Shown: positions 19,931 through 28,805, counted from the stretch's first letter. The stretch: 35,815 bases of DNA from Acidobacteriota bacterium (GCA_003223935.1 QHXQ01000061.1:1-35815), one strand, 5' to 3'. The notes: a model not told the origin generated them from the sequence alone. Program-made: numbers and translations.

Positions 19931-19955
19931 GGGCGCACGATTTTTCTTCGCGCCC
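19931..19955 (+). other. Weak hairpin downstream of the PKS gene
   Basis: A 6-bp GC stem (19931-19936 with 19950-19955) around a 13-nt loop, starting 7 nt after the PKS stop. The five-T run falls inside the loop, not after the stem, so intrinsic termination is not supported. It could be fortuitous. Confidence 0.2.
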
Positions 19956-20033
19956 ACTTCAGCCAACTCGGCCACGCTCTTTGACTGCAACCGCGCCGCC
20001 AGCAACCGCACGCAGCACTGACCCAAAGTGATC

Positions 20034-23000
20034 ATGAGTTCAAATATCAACCAGCACACAGACACGCTTCCAGAACGGATCACTAGTCTCTCGCCGGAGA
20101 AGCGTGCGCTGCTCGAACGTCTGCTCGAGCGCAAAGGGATGGTGACGACGCAAGTCTCGACCATCGCGCGGCGGGCGCAGGCCGGCTGCCCGCCGCTCTC
20201 CTTCGCGCAACAGCGGCTCTGGGTGCTGCACCAATTAGACCCGCACAACTCCGCCTATAACATGCCCGAAGCGATCCGCATTTTAGGGCCGCTGAAGGTG
20301 CAGGTCTTGGCGCTGAGTCTCAACGAAGTGATCCGCCGCCACGAGGTCTTACGCACGACCTTCAGACCGACGGAAGACGGCCTCGTGCAAGTCATCGCCG
20401 CCGCGCAAGCCAACAACCTCGCACTCCTAGACCTCAGCGCCTTGCCGGATGAACAGCGCGAGACGGCAGCGCGCCGCTTGACTGAAGAAGAAGCCGCGCG
20501 GCCCTTCGATCTGACTGGCGGCCCGGTGCTGCGCGCGGCGCTCTTGCGACTCGGGCCGGAGGATCATGTTCTGCTCTTCACGATGCATCACATCGCTTCG
20601 GACGTGTGGTCAATGGGCGTGCTGGTCAAGGAAGTGATGGCCCTCTATCACGCCTTTGCACAGGGTCAGCCTTCGCCGCTCGCTGAACTTCCCATTCAGT
20701 ACGCGGACTACGCCATCTGGCAGCGACAGTGGCTACAGGGCGCAGAGCTTGAGAAGCAACTCGACTACTGGCGACGGCAGTTGGCCGGTGCGCCGACCGT
20801 GCTGGAATTGCCGACCGACCGGCCGCACCCTGCCATCCAAAGTTTTCGCGGCGCGACCCAAGCCTTCGCGCTGCCTCGGACACTCTCGGCATCCTTGATG
20901 CAGTTGGCGCGGCAAGAAAACTGCACGCTGTTTATGCTCTTGCTGGCGGCTTTCAAAATTCTGCTCTACCGCTACACGGGACAGTCTGACCTGCTCGTCG
21001 GCACGCCAATGGCCGGACGCAACCGCACGGAGACCGAAAATCTCATCGGCTTCTTCGTCAACACGTTGGTACTGCGCACAGACTTGACGGGCGATCCCAC
21101 CTTCCACCAACTGCTGGGGCGCGTGCGCGAAGTGGCCTTGGGCGCGGCGGCGCATCAAGATGTGCCGTTCGAGAAGTTGGTCGAAGAGTTGCAGCCGGAG
21201 CGGGACTTGAGTCGCGCGCCGCTCTTCCAGGTCATGTTCGCGCTGCGGAACGTCCGGCTGGAGAAGCTGGCACTCAGCAACCTGAAGCTGTTGCCGGCGG
21301 GCGCGGCCGCAGAGATTGCAAAGTTTGATCTGACGCTCTTTATGTCCGAGACCGATGGCGAACTGGGCGGCTCTTTCGAGTACAACACAGACCTGTTTGA
21401 AGCGGCCACGATTACCAGAATGATCGAGCACTTCAAACGGCTGCTGGCAACGATTGCCGTCGCGCCCGCGCAGCGCATCTCGACCCTGCCGCTGCTCACC
21501 GATACTGAGTGCGACGAACTGCTCGTTCAATTCAACGAGACGGCGCGCGAGTATCCGCAAAGGGCTTGCCTCCACGAGTTGATCGAACAGCAAGCAGCGC
21601 AGCGGCCGGACGCAGTCGCGGTCTCATTTAAAGACGAGCAATTAACCTATCGGGAGTTGAACCGGCGTGCCAATCAACTGGCCCACCATCTGCGCGGGTT
21701 AGGCGTCGGCCCGGAAGTACTGGTCGGCATCCTCATCGAGCGTTCCCCGGACATGATGGTGGCCCTGCTCGGCGTACTCAAAGCTGGCGGCGCATATCTG
21801 CCGCTCGATCCCGCATACCCGCAAGAGCGTTTAGCCTTTGTGCTGGCGGACGCGCGCGTGTCCGTGCTGCTGACGCAGGCGCGGCTGCAACCGGCACTCG
21901 CCGGGCAGGCCGTCGAGATCGTCTGCTTGGACATGGAGCGCGCCCGGCTCGAACGTCTGGACGCGCAGAATCCGACTCCGCTGGCGCACCCAGCTAATCT
22001 GGCTTACGTCATTTACACCTCCGGCTCGACGGGCCGGCCCAAGGGCGCAATGATTCCGCACCGCGGGTTGGTCAATTATCTCTGTTGGTGCGTCGAGGCA
22101 TATGCCGTGGCCGCAGGGCACGGCACGCCCGTACACTCGCCCATCGGCTTCGACCTCACGATCACGAGTCTCTTCGCACCACTGCTGGTCGGGCGCACTA
22201 CGAGGCTGCTGCCCGAAGAGGAAGGGCTAGAAAGTCTGAGCCATGCCTTGCGCACGGGGCGCGACTTCAGCCTCGTCAAAATTACCCCAGCGCATCTCGA
22301 AGTGCTGCGCCATCTGCTGCCCGCCGAACAGGTCGCGGAGCGCACCCGCGCTTTCATCATCGGCGGTGAGGCTTTGCTCGGCGAGCACATTCGTTTCTGG
22401 CAGCAGTATGCGCCCGCGACGAGGTTGATTAACGAGTACGGGCCGACGGAAACGGTCGTCGGCTGCTGCGTCTATGAAGTACCCAACACCGCCACTGTCG
22501 CAGCCGATGTGCCGATTGGCCGACCCATCGCCAATACGCAACTCTATATCTTGGATCAGCACATGCAACCAGTTCCGCCGCGTGTGGCTGGCGAGTTGTA
22601 TATCGGTGGACACGGTTTAGCGCGCGGCTATCTGAACAGGCCCGGCGCGACGGCCGAAAAATTCCTCCCCCACCCGTTCAGCACCGAGCCGGGCCAACGA
22701 CTCTATCGGACGGGCGACCTGGCGCGCTTCGCAGACGGCCAAATAGAGTATCTAGGGCGCATTGACAAGCAAGTGAAGATTCGCGGCTTCCGCATCGAGT
22801 TGGGTGAGGTCGAGTCGGCGTTGGGCCAGCATGAGGCCGTGCGTGACGCCGTGGTCGTGGTGCGCGAGGCCGCGCCGGGCGATAAACGTCTGATCGCTTA
22901 CGTCGTCCCTGCATCTGAGCGGCAGCCGACGCTCGGCGAACTGCGCCGCGACTTGAAGAATAAAGTGCCCGGCTACATGCTGCCCGCGGCCCTCGTCGTG

Positions 23001-24173
23001 CTCGATGCCCTGCCGCTGACGCCGAACGGCAAGGTCGATCACAGGGCGCTGCCCGCTCCGGCGCTGACCGATGCGCCCGCTTCAGCTTCTTTCGTCGCGC
23101 CGCGAAATCTGACCGAACTGCAATTGGTGGAAATTTGGGAAGAGGTCTTAAACCATCGGCCTATCGGCATCACAGACAACTTCTTCGATCTCGGTGGCCA
23201 CTCAATTCTCGCGTTGCGCGTCATGGCGCAAATCCAAAAGCTGTACGGCCTCGACCTACCGCTCGCCACCTTCTTCGAGGGCGGCACGATAGAGCACTTG
23301 GATTCCATCATTCGCCAGCGGACAAAGCCACAGCAGACGCATCTGGTGAGCTTGCAGGCGGGCGGCACGGGGCGGCCCATCTTCTTCATGCACCCGATTG
23401 GCGGCGGTGTCGTCTGCTACGCCTATCTGGCCCGCCATCTGGGTGCGGAGCGGCCCGTCTATGCCTTGGCGGCGTTTGAGGTTGATGATCCGCACCAGCA
23501 CCTTGAGACGATGGCGGCCAGTTACATCGCCGAGATGCGCGGGGTGCAGCCGCAGGGGCCGTACCTGCTGAGCGGTTGGTCTTTCGGGGCCTTCGTGGCG
23601 CTGGAGACGGCCCGCCAACTCAAAGCGCAGGGCGAGGAGGTGGCGCTGCTGGCCGTGCTCGACAGCGAAGCGCCCGGCCTACAGGCTGAATGGGCTGCGG
23701 ACGAGCGGGCCGACGAAGACGATCCGGTCGTGCTGGTGCGGCAGTTAGAAATATTCGCCAACCGGAAAGAGCCGCTGCCGATCAATGAAGACTACTTGCG
23801 GCGACTGGGGCGCGACGAGCAACTGCTCTACATCATGGACGTGGCGAAAGAGGCCCACATCATGCCGCCGGAATTAAATCTCGCGCAGGTCAAACGTTCG
23901 CTGCGCAACATGAAGACCAGAATTCACGCCGGGCGAAACTACGTGCCGCCAGTCTATGACGGGCCGGTCACACTGTTTCGCTGTACGCGCGTCATTCCCA
24001 AATATCAAGCCTACTTGGACACGGATCCCACTTGGGGGTGGGACCGGATTTCTTCTGAGCCGGTCGAGATTCATCACGTGCCCGGCTCGCACGAGACTAT
24101 GGTGGTGGAACCGGATGTGCAGGTTTTGGCCCACAAGCTCAAGCTCTGCATCGCCAACCTCAAAATGGAGTAA
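20034..24173 (+). CDS. Terminal NRPS module C-A-T-TE
   Basis: 1379 aa from ATG 20034; a GTG two codons earlier (20028) is possible and neither has a clear Shine-Dalgarno. The N terminus carries an LSPEKRALLERLLERKG helix typical of inter-protein linkers. Domains: C (about 45-480) with HHIASDV from 185 (catalytic His186 kept, final Gly replaced by Val); A (about 505-1010); T with LGGHSI, Ser1057; type I thioesterase (about 1105-1379) with Ser1183 in GWSFGA, an Asp in LAVLDSEAP, and a C-terminal His in PGSHETMV. The pocket reads DLTKIGEVGK, one residue from the Asn code DLTKLGEVGK, so Asn is predicted. The C domain should join the ACP-bound beta-ketoacyl peptide to Asn, and the TE ends the line by hydrolysis or macrocyclisation. 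The exporter type that follows (cyclic-peptide family) fits cyclisation, but this is inference. Confidence 0.95.
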   Translation: MSSNINQHTDTLPERITSLSPEKRALLERLLERKGMVTTQVSTIARRAQAGCPPLSFAQQRLWVLHQLDPHNSAYNMPEAIRILGPLKVQVLALSLNEVIRRHEVLRTTFRPTEDGLVQVIAAAQANNLALLDLSALPDEQRETAARRLTEEEAARPFDLTGGPVLRAALLRLGPEDHVLLFTMHHIASDVWSMGVLVKEVMALYHAFAQGQPSPLAELPIQYADYAIWQRQWLQGAELEKQLDYWRRQLAGAPTVLELPTDRPHPAIQSFRGATQAFALPRTLSASLMQLARQENCTLFMLLLAAFKILLYRYTGQSDLLVGTPMAGRNRTETENLIGFFVNTLVLRTDLTGDPTFHQLLGRVREVALGAAAHQDVPFEKLVEELQPERDLSRAPLFQVMFALRNVRLEKLALSNLKLLPAGAAAEIAKFDLTLFMSETDGELGGSFEYNTDLFEAATITRMIEHFKRLLATIAVAPAQRISTLPLLTDTECDELLVQFNETAREYPQRACLHELIEQQAAQRPDAVAVSFKDEQLTYRELNRRANQLAHHLRGLGVGPEVLVGILIERSPDMMVALLGVLKAGGAYLPLDPAYPQERLAFVLADARVSVLLTQARLQPALAGQAVEIVCLDMERARLERLDAQNPTPLAHPANLAYVIYTSGSTGRPKGAMIPHRGLVNYLCWCVEAYAVAAGHGTPVHSPIGFDLTITSLFAPLLVGRTTRLLPEEEGLESLSHALRTGRDFSLVKITPAHLEVLRHLLPAEQVAERTRAFIIGGEALLGEHIRFWQQYAPATRLINEYGPTETVVGCCVYEVPNTATVAADVPIGRPIANTQLYILDQHMQPVPPRVAGELYIGGHGLARGYLNRPGATAEKFLPHPFSTEPGQRLYRTGDLARFADGQIEYLGRIDKQVKIRGFRIELGEVESALGQHEAVRDAVVVVREAAPGDKRLIAYVVPASERQPTLGELRRDLKNKVPGYMLPAALVVLDALPLTPNGKVDHRALPAPALTDAPASASFVAPRNLTELQLVEIWEEVLNHRPIGITDNFFDLGGHSILALRVMAQIQKLYGLDLPLATFFEGGTIEHLDSIIRQRTKPQQTHLVSLQAGGTGRPIFFMHPIGGGVVCYAYLARHLGAERPVYALAAFEVDDPHQHLETMAASYIAEMRGVQPQGPYLLSGWSFGAFVALETARQLKAQGEEVALLAVLDSEAPGLQAEWAADERADEDDPVVLVRQLEIFANRKEPLPINEDYLRRLGRDEQLLYIMDVAKEAHIMPPELNLAQVKRSLRNMKTRIHAGRNYVPPVYDGPVTLFRCTRVIPKYQAYLDTDPTWGWDRISSEPVEIHHVPGSHETMVVEPDVQVLAHKLKLCIANLKME
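21045..21238 (+). repeat. C-domain tract, copy of 14170-14363
   Basis: The partner copy in the C domain of gene 5, spanning GFFVNTLVLRTDL through PLFQVMF. Both copies are in the same reading phase. Confidence 0.88.
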
Positions 24174-24176
24174 CCA

Positions 24177-25844
24177 ATGAAAATCATCTACTTTCTGATG
24201 CAGCATTCACGCCGCTTTCTCGTGCTGGCCGTCGTGGCCGGTATCATCAGCGGCGCTGCCAATACGGGCTTGTTGGCCGTCATCAACGCCGCCCTTAACC
24301 ATCAGGCCAGAAAGACCGAGTTGGCCCTGCTCTTCGTCGGTCTCTGTTTGCTCGTGCCGCTGACGCGGATTGCGGCCGAGTTACTACTGGCGCACTTGGG
24401 CCAAGGCGCGCTCTTCGAGCTGCGCATGGGGTTAAGCCGACAGATTCTGGGCGTGCCGCTGCGGCGGCTCGAAGAACTCGGCCCCCACCGCCTGTTGGCG
24501 GCCCTGACCGACGACATTCCGACCATCACGAATATCGTCACCGTCATCCCGATCCTGTGCATCAACATCGCGGTGGCGCTCAGTTGTCTGGCCTACATGG
24601 GCTGGCTCTCGTGGCCGATGCTGCTGGCTGTGCTTGCCATCATCGTGCTCGGTATTGTCAGCTACCAACTGCCGGTGGCCAAATCGTTTCAGCACATGCG
24701 GCTGGCGCGGCGCGAGGGCGATAACTTATTCAACCACTTCCGCGCGCTGACCGAGGGCATCAAGGAACTGAAGATTCACGGCGAGCGGCGCAAGGCGTTT
24801 CTGACGGACGTGCTTCAGCCAACGGCCACTGCGTTTCGTCGGCACAACATCTCCGGCTTAAGCATCTACACGGTCGCGGCCAGTTGGGGGCAACTGTTGG
24901 TCTTCGTCGTCATCGGCCTGCTGCTCTTTGTCTTGGCCGGTTGGATCAGCATCACCGCCACGATCCTGACCGGCTTCACCCTCGCCATCCTGTACTTGAT
25001 GACGCCCTTGCAGGTGATCATGAACACGCTGCCGAATATGAGCCGGGCCAGCGTCGCGCTGAAGAATGTGGAGGAGTTGGGGCTGAGCTTGACGCCGAGT
25101 GCGAGTGAGGCCGCGTCGCCCAAACTTTTGAGCGCGGGGCAGCCGTGGGCGGAGTTGGAACTGCGGGGCGTGACGCACTCGTACCGGCGTGAGGGTGAAG
25201 ACAGCCTCTTCGTGCTCGGCCCTGTTGATTTAACTTTCCGGCCGGGCGAGTTGGTCTTCCTCACCGGCGGCAACGGCAGCGGCAAGACTACCCTCAGCAA
25301 GTTGCTGCTAGGGCTGTACAAACCTGAGGGCGGCGAACTGCGTCTCAACGGCCAGCCGGTGACGGACGAGATGCTGGATTATTACCGCCAGCATTTTTCT
25401 GTCGTCTTCGCCGACTTCTACCTGTTCGACAGTTTCCTCGGCTTGAACCCGGATGAGCTTGATGCCAAGGCGCAGCAATATCTGACCCAACTCCACTTGG
25501 CGCATAAGGTGCAGGTCAAGGACAACACGCTTTCAACCACCGACTTGTCACAAGGCCAACGCAAGCGTCTGGCGCTGCTGACGGCATACTTGGAGGATCG
25601 CCCCATCTACCTCTTTGACGAATGGGCCGCTGATCAAGACCCGTTCTTTAAAGAGCTTTTCTACTATCAACTCTTGCCGGAACTCAAAGCCAAAGGCAAA
25701 ACGGTCATCGCCATCACGCACGACGACAGGTACTACCACGTGGGCGACCGCATCATCAAACTCGACGACGGCAAGATCGTGTATGACAAGCCGCTCGCCT
25801 ACTTGGACCCTGTGGCTGAAGAATTGGGCGTGCCCGTTTCATAA
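24177..25844 (+). CDS. Cyclic-peptide ABC exporter, SyrD/PvdE family
   Basis: 555 aa; ATG lies 3 nt after the preceding stop with GGAG 6 nt upstream, so it is cotranscribed with the NRPS. The N-terminal half (about 1-300) has roughly six hydrophobic membrane segments (near 12-40, 43-70, 120-140, 143-165, 240-262, 263-285). The C-terminal half is a nucleotide-binding domain: Walker A GGNGSGKTT with Lys370, signature LSQGQRKR from 457, and Walker B YLFDEWAADQDP near 480. The FDEWAADQDP wording and single-chain TM-NBD layout are those of the SyrD/PvdE cyclic-peptide exporter family, whose members carry NRPS products such as syringomycin or the pyoverdine precursor across the inner membrane. It probably acts as a homodimer exporting this cluster's peptide. 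Confidence 0.93.
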   Translation: MKIIYFLMQHSRRFLVLAVVAGIISGAANTGLLAVINAALNHQARKTELALLFVGLCLLVPLTRIAAELLLAHLGQGALFELRMGLSRQILGVPLRRLEELGPHRLLAALTDDIPTITNIVTVIPILCINIAVALSCLAYMGWLSWPMLLAVLAIIVLGIVSYQLPVAKSFQHMRLARREGDNLFNHFRALTEGIKELKIHGERRKAFLTDVLQPTATAFRRHNISGLSIYTVAASWGQLLVFVVIGLLLFVLAGWISITATILTGFTLAILYLMTPLQVIMNTLPNMSRASVALKNVEELGLSLTPSASEAASPKLLSAGQPWAELELRGVTHSYRREGEDSLFVLGPVDLTFRPGELVFLTGGNGSGKTTLSKLLLGLYKPEGGELRLNGQPVTDEMLDYYRQHFSVVFADFYLFDSFLGLNPDELDAKAQQYLTQLHLAHKVQVKDNTLSTTDLSQGQRKRLALLTAYLEDRPIYLFDEWAADQDPFFKELFYYQLLPELKAKGKTVIAITHDDRYYHVGDRIIKLDDGKIVYDKPLAYLDPVAEELGVPVS

Positions 25845-25877
25845 CCACGCCGGCCGCGCACAGTCACCAACACATCG

Positions 25878-25898
25878 GGGGCCGGGCGTCCCGGCCTC
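25878..25898 (+). other. Strong GC hairpin between exporter and mbtH-like gene
   Basis: A perfect 7-bp stem (25880-25886 with 25890-25896) with a 3-nt loop, extendable by a G-U and a G-C pair to 25878-25898. There is no T run after it. It lies 33 nt past the exporter stop and could be a 3'-end stabiliser or partial attenuator. This is inferred only from base pairing. Confidence 0.4.
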
Positions 25899-25921
25899 AA
25901 CCGAAACCCATAACCAGCAAA

Positions 25922-25933
25922 GCCCCGCGGGGC
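25922..25933. other. 12-bp perfect palindrome GCCCCGCGGGGC
   Basis: A perfect palindrome ending 12 nt before the AAGGAG of the mbtH-like gene. It could be an operator half-site pair, a small RNA hairpin near the ribosome site, or chance in GC-rich DNA. No family assignment is possible. Confidence 0.25.
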
Positions 25934-25956
25934 AAGCTTAAGATGAAGGAGCAATG

Positions 25957-26184
25957 ATGAGCAGAGCAGAAGAGACAGCGGACGACCGGCTGTACAAAGT
26001 GGTCGTCAACCACGAGGAGCAGTATTCGATCTGGCCCGCCGACCGCGAGAACGCGCTCGGTTGGAACGACGCGGGCAAGTCGGGCACGAAGGAAGAGTGC
26101 TTGGCTTATATCAGCGAGGTCTGGACGGACATGCGGCCTTTAAGCTTACGGCAGCAGATGGAGAATGACGAAAGTCAAACGTGA
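25957..26184 (+). CDS. MbtH-like protein, A-domain chaperone
   Basis: 75 aa from the second of two tandem ATGs; AAGGAG lies 5 nt before ATG 25957 but only 2 nt before ATG 25954, so the second is favoured. It carries the family signature almost complete: [19 protein letters not shown], the CLAYI segment and [11 protein letters not shown]. MbtH-like proteins bind the N-terminal subdomain of NRPS adenylation domains and are needed for folding or activity of many of them. A single copy here presumably serves one or more A domains of the flanking synthetases. The usual family length is about 60-80 aa. It has the canonical tryptophans and no sign of degeneration. Confidence 0.96.
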   Translation: MSRAEETADDRLYKVVVNHEEQYSIWPADRENALGWNDAGKSGTKEECLAYISEVWTDMRPLSLRQQMENDESQT

Positions 26185-26195
26185 AATAACAGTGA

Positions 26196-26228
26196 GCGCG
26201 CCGCGCCGCCGTGCTGCCGGTGGCGCGC
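26196..26228 (+). other. Hairpin downstream of the mbtH-like gene
   Basis: A 7-bp perfect stem (26196-26202 with 26222-26228) enclosing a 19-nt GC-rich loop, in the 69-nt gap before the next gene. No T tract follows. Function is unknown; it may separate the mbtH-like gene from the next transcript segment. Confidence 0.25.
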
Positions 26229-26253
26229 AAAGTTTGGACAAGAGGATGACGCG

Positions 26254-27297
26254 ATGCAACCGATTACACATGCACTGCGGCAACTAGGCAAGCTTGTGAC
26301 CGGCCTCGTCGGGTTGCTCACGGCTCAGGTAGGCAACCAGGGGCAAGGCTGCGCGGCCAGAGGCTTGCCCGCGGCCACGTGTGGCGTCCCGCTGCACGTC
26401 GGGCCGGGCAAACGCCGCCCGTGGATCGAGGACACCGCGCGGCACTCGTTCGAGCCGGGGACGGGCGGCAAGCTGACCTTAACGGCAGCGGTTGGTGATG
26501 TCGAGGTGAAGGCCGTTAATAGCAACGCCGTCACGATTGAAATCGTGCGCCGGGTCTATGCGGATGAGCAAGAGGCGGCCGCGCGCCTGTTGGAGAAGCT
26601 GCTCGTCGAGGTCGCGCAACAAGACCAGGACGTAACGGTACGAGTGCGCTTGCGCCGCGATACGGCCGACGACGAGCGACGGCGCATCAGCCTGCATGTG
26701 CAAATCTTCGTGCCACGCCACTACAACTTGGACGTGAGCACTGTGGGCTGCTTCCGTGCGGACGACTTGCAGGGCGAGGTAAAGGTTGCGACTGCCGGCG
26801 GCGACATTTCGCTGGGCCACATTCAAGGCGCTGTCATTGCGGCGAGTGCTGGCGGGCGGATCGACCTCGCCAGGGTTGACGGAGAGGTCGTCGTCAACAG
26901 TGCTGGGGGGAAGCTCAGGGCCGGCCAATTGACCGGCTCGGTGAAGCTGGACACCGCTGGCGGCAGTGTCTCAATCGAGGATGCTGGCGGCGCGCTTGAG
27001 GTGGCGACCGATGGCGGCTCGTTCACCGCGCACCTCTCACGGCAACCGCCGGCCGCTTCCAACATCAACACGGCTGGTGGCCGGTTAGTGCTCAGCTTGG
27101 CGCAGCGCGTCGGCGTCGAACTCGACGCGGCGGCGACGCACGGGCGCGTGCGCTTTGATGATGCTGAGTCCGCCGGCCCGAAATCGAAGCGCAATGTCTT
27201 GCAGACCAGCATCAACGGCGGCGGGCCACAACTGATCCTGCGTTCCGCTGACGGCAGCATCTATCTGACAAGACGCCCGCCCGCCGGGCACAAGTAA
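26254..27297 (+). CDS. DUF4097-like beta-repeat protein
   Basis: 347 aa; ATG has AGAGG 8 nt upstream. Residues 1-25 contain a short hydrophobic stretch (LVTGLVGLL) after basic residues, a poor signal peptide or membrane anchor at best. From about 65 onward the protein is beta-rich. From about 165 to 330 it carries short repeats of the form G-x-(V/I)-x-(V/A)-x-(T/S)-A-G-G (for example VKVATAGGDI, VIAASAGGRI, VVVNSAGGKL, VKLDTAGGSV, LEVATDGGSF), as expected for the single-stranded beta-helix-like DUF4097/putative adhesin family. No catalytic motif is visible. The family is common in bacteria, often near regulators or membrane proteins, and its role is unclear. Its place between mbtH-like and sbnA-like genes, on the same strand, suggests coexpression with the cluster, perhaps at the envelope. 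Function unassigned. Confidence 0.72.
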   Translation: MQPITHALRQLGKLVTGLVGLLTAQVGNQGQGCAARGLPAATCGVPLHVGPGKRRPWIEDTARHSFEPGTGGKLTLTAAVGDVEVKAVNSNAVTIEIVRRVYADEQEAAARLLEKLLVEVAQQDQDVTVRVRLRRDTADDERRRISLHVQIFVPRHYNLDVSTVGCFRADDLQGEVKVATAGGDISLGHIQGAVIAASAGGRIDLARVDGEVVVNSAGGKLRAGQLTGSVKLDTAGGSVSIEDAGGALEVATDGGSFTAHLSRQPPAASNINTAGGRLVLSLAQRVGVELDAAATHGRVRFDDAESAGPKSKRNVLQTSINGGGPQLILRSADGSIYLTRRPPAGHK

Positions 27298-27582
27298 CGG
27301 TGCGCTGCCCGTAGCGCGCGCCTCGTCGTAAGTCACTCGCAAAACTTCAACAGCGCAAACACATTCTTCTACGTGTGAATTGCCGTGTGCTCGCTTGTCC
27401 CTCGCGCGGCAACCATCACGCTTCAGTTCCTCCGTTTGCCGGGCCGGCCAGCGCCCGGCAGAGGACACCACCGCCAGTGATGCCAGTCGCGCCGTCGCGC
27501 GCCTCATTTGACGCGGCCGGCCGGGCGTTGCGTCAGCAACGTCAAGAGCAACCAGTACCCGCCAAAGTTGGAGAGGAAGGTC

Positions 27583-28617
27583 ATGAAAGTCATAAACGAG
27601 TGGAGCACAACCGACACCGTGCGTGAAGGTGTTTTGTTGGCCATCGGCAATACCCCCTTGGTCAGACTCAAACGGGTCTGCAAAGATATTAAGTTCAACT
27701 TGTACGCCAAACTGGAAATGCTGAACCCCGGCGGCAGCATTAAAGACAGGACGGCCATCAGCATTCTGGAGCAGGGCATCAGGACGGGGCTTGTCAACCG
27801 CAACACGGTCATCATCGAATCCAGTTCCGGCAACATGGGCGTCGGCCTGGCCCAAGCCTGCTCCTTTCACGGCCTCAAATTCATCTGTGTCGTGGATGCT
27901 AAAACGACGGCCCAAAACACGCGCATTCTCCGGGCCTACGGGGCCGAGATAGTCTGCATTGACGAGCCTGACCCCGAAACAGGCGAGTACCTCAAGGCGC
28001 GCATTGATCGCGTAGAGTACCTGCTGCGCACGGTTAAGAACAGTTTCTGGCCGAACCAATACGCCAACGTCTATAACCCCCGCGCGCATCACCGGACGAT
28101 GCATGAGATCACGACCACGCTGGGTGGCCGGCTCGATTACCTGTTCTGCGCGACTAGCACCTGCGGCACGCTACGTGGCTGCGCCGAGTACGTGAAACAG
28201 AATAAACTGCCCACCAAGATCATTGCGGTTGACGCCGTCGGCAGCGTGATCTTTGGCGGGCAAAAGGCCAAACGCTTGATCCCCGGCCACGGCGCGGCCA
28301 TCACACCGCCACTCTTCCAATCCGACTTAGCCCATCAGGTCGTCCACGTTACAGACCTGGACTGCGTGGTCGGCTGCCGCCGCCTGGCACGGTGCGAGGC
28401 CATTCTCGCGGGCGGCTCTTCAGGGGCCGTCATCACGGCCGTCACGATGATGAGCGATCAGATTCCGCGCGACGCCATGTGTGGCATCATCCTCCCGGAT
28501 CGCGGCGAACGATACCTCGACACCATCTATTCCAATCAATGGGTCGAGGAGCATTTCGGCGATGTCGCATACAACTGGGAAGAGTATGAGGAAGAATGCG
28601 TGGCGATTGCTTCTTGA
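27583..28617 (+). CDS. SbnA-like PLP synthase (Dap pathway)
   Basis: 344 aa from ATG 27583, chosen because AGAGGA lies 5 nt upstream and homology starts at once; the frame stays open back to 27508 without homologous sequence. It belongs to the cysteine synthase / cystathionine beta-synthase fold: IGNTPLVRL at the N terminus, PLP lysine Lys54 in GGSIKDR, the SSSGNMG phosphate and substrate loop, and GGSSGA near 275. The C-terminal extension (DRGERYLDTIYSNQWVEEHFGD) and overall wording resemble SbnA, which makes N-(2-amino-2-carboxyethyl)-L-glutamate from O-phosphoserine and glutamate for L-2,3-diaminopropionate. The usual partner SbnB, an ornithine-cyclodeaminase-like dehydrogenase, is not in the window and should lie outside it if the assignment is right. 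A plain cysteine synthase is the alternative, but the NRPS setting favours Dap supply. Confidence 0.85.
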   Translation: MKVINEWSTTDTVREGVLLAIGNTPLVRLKRVCKDIKFNLYAKLEMLNPGGSIKDRTAISILEQGIRTGLVNRNTVIIESSSGNMGVGLAQACSFHGLKFICVVDAKTTAQNTRILRAYGAEIVCIDEPDPETGEYLKARIDRVEYLLRTVKNSFWPNQYANVYNPRAHHRTMHEITTTLGGRLDYLFCATSTCGTLRGCAEYVKQNKLPTKIIAVDAVGSVIFGGQKAKRLIPGHGAAITPPLFQSDLAHQVVHVTDLDCVVGCRRLARCEAILAGGSSGAVITAVTMMSDQIPRDAMCGIILPDRGERYLDTIYSNQWVEEHFGDVAYNWEEYEEECVAIAS

Positions 28618-28805
28618 GCCGCAGCCGTGTGGAGGTTGCACGCCGCGCCTCGCTCCGCTGTCGGCCCCGACCCGCATGCGCTGCCGACGCCCGCGCCTGA
28701 CTTTACAGGCCCGGCTCAAACTTCAAGGCATAGCCGTGACCCACATTCATCACCTTCACGGTCAGCCGTAAGTAAGATTCACGCCGCACCAGTTGCAGGA
28801 GCGAG

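Noticed and set aside
27298..27582. Possible promoter or small ORF in the 285-nt gap before the sbnA-like gene
   Set aside because: No convincing -35/-10 pair, and no short ORF with a good ribosome site other than the sbnA-like start itself.
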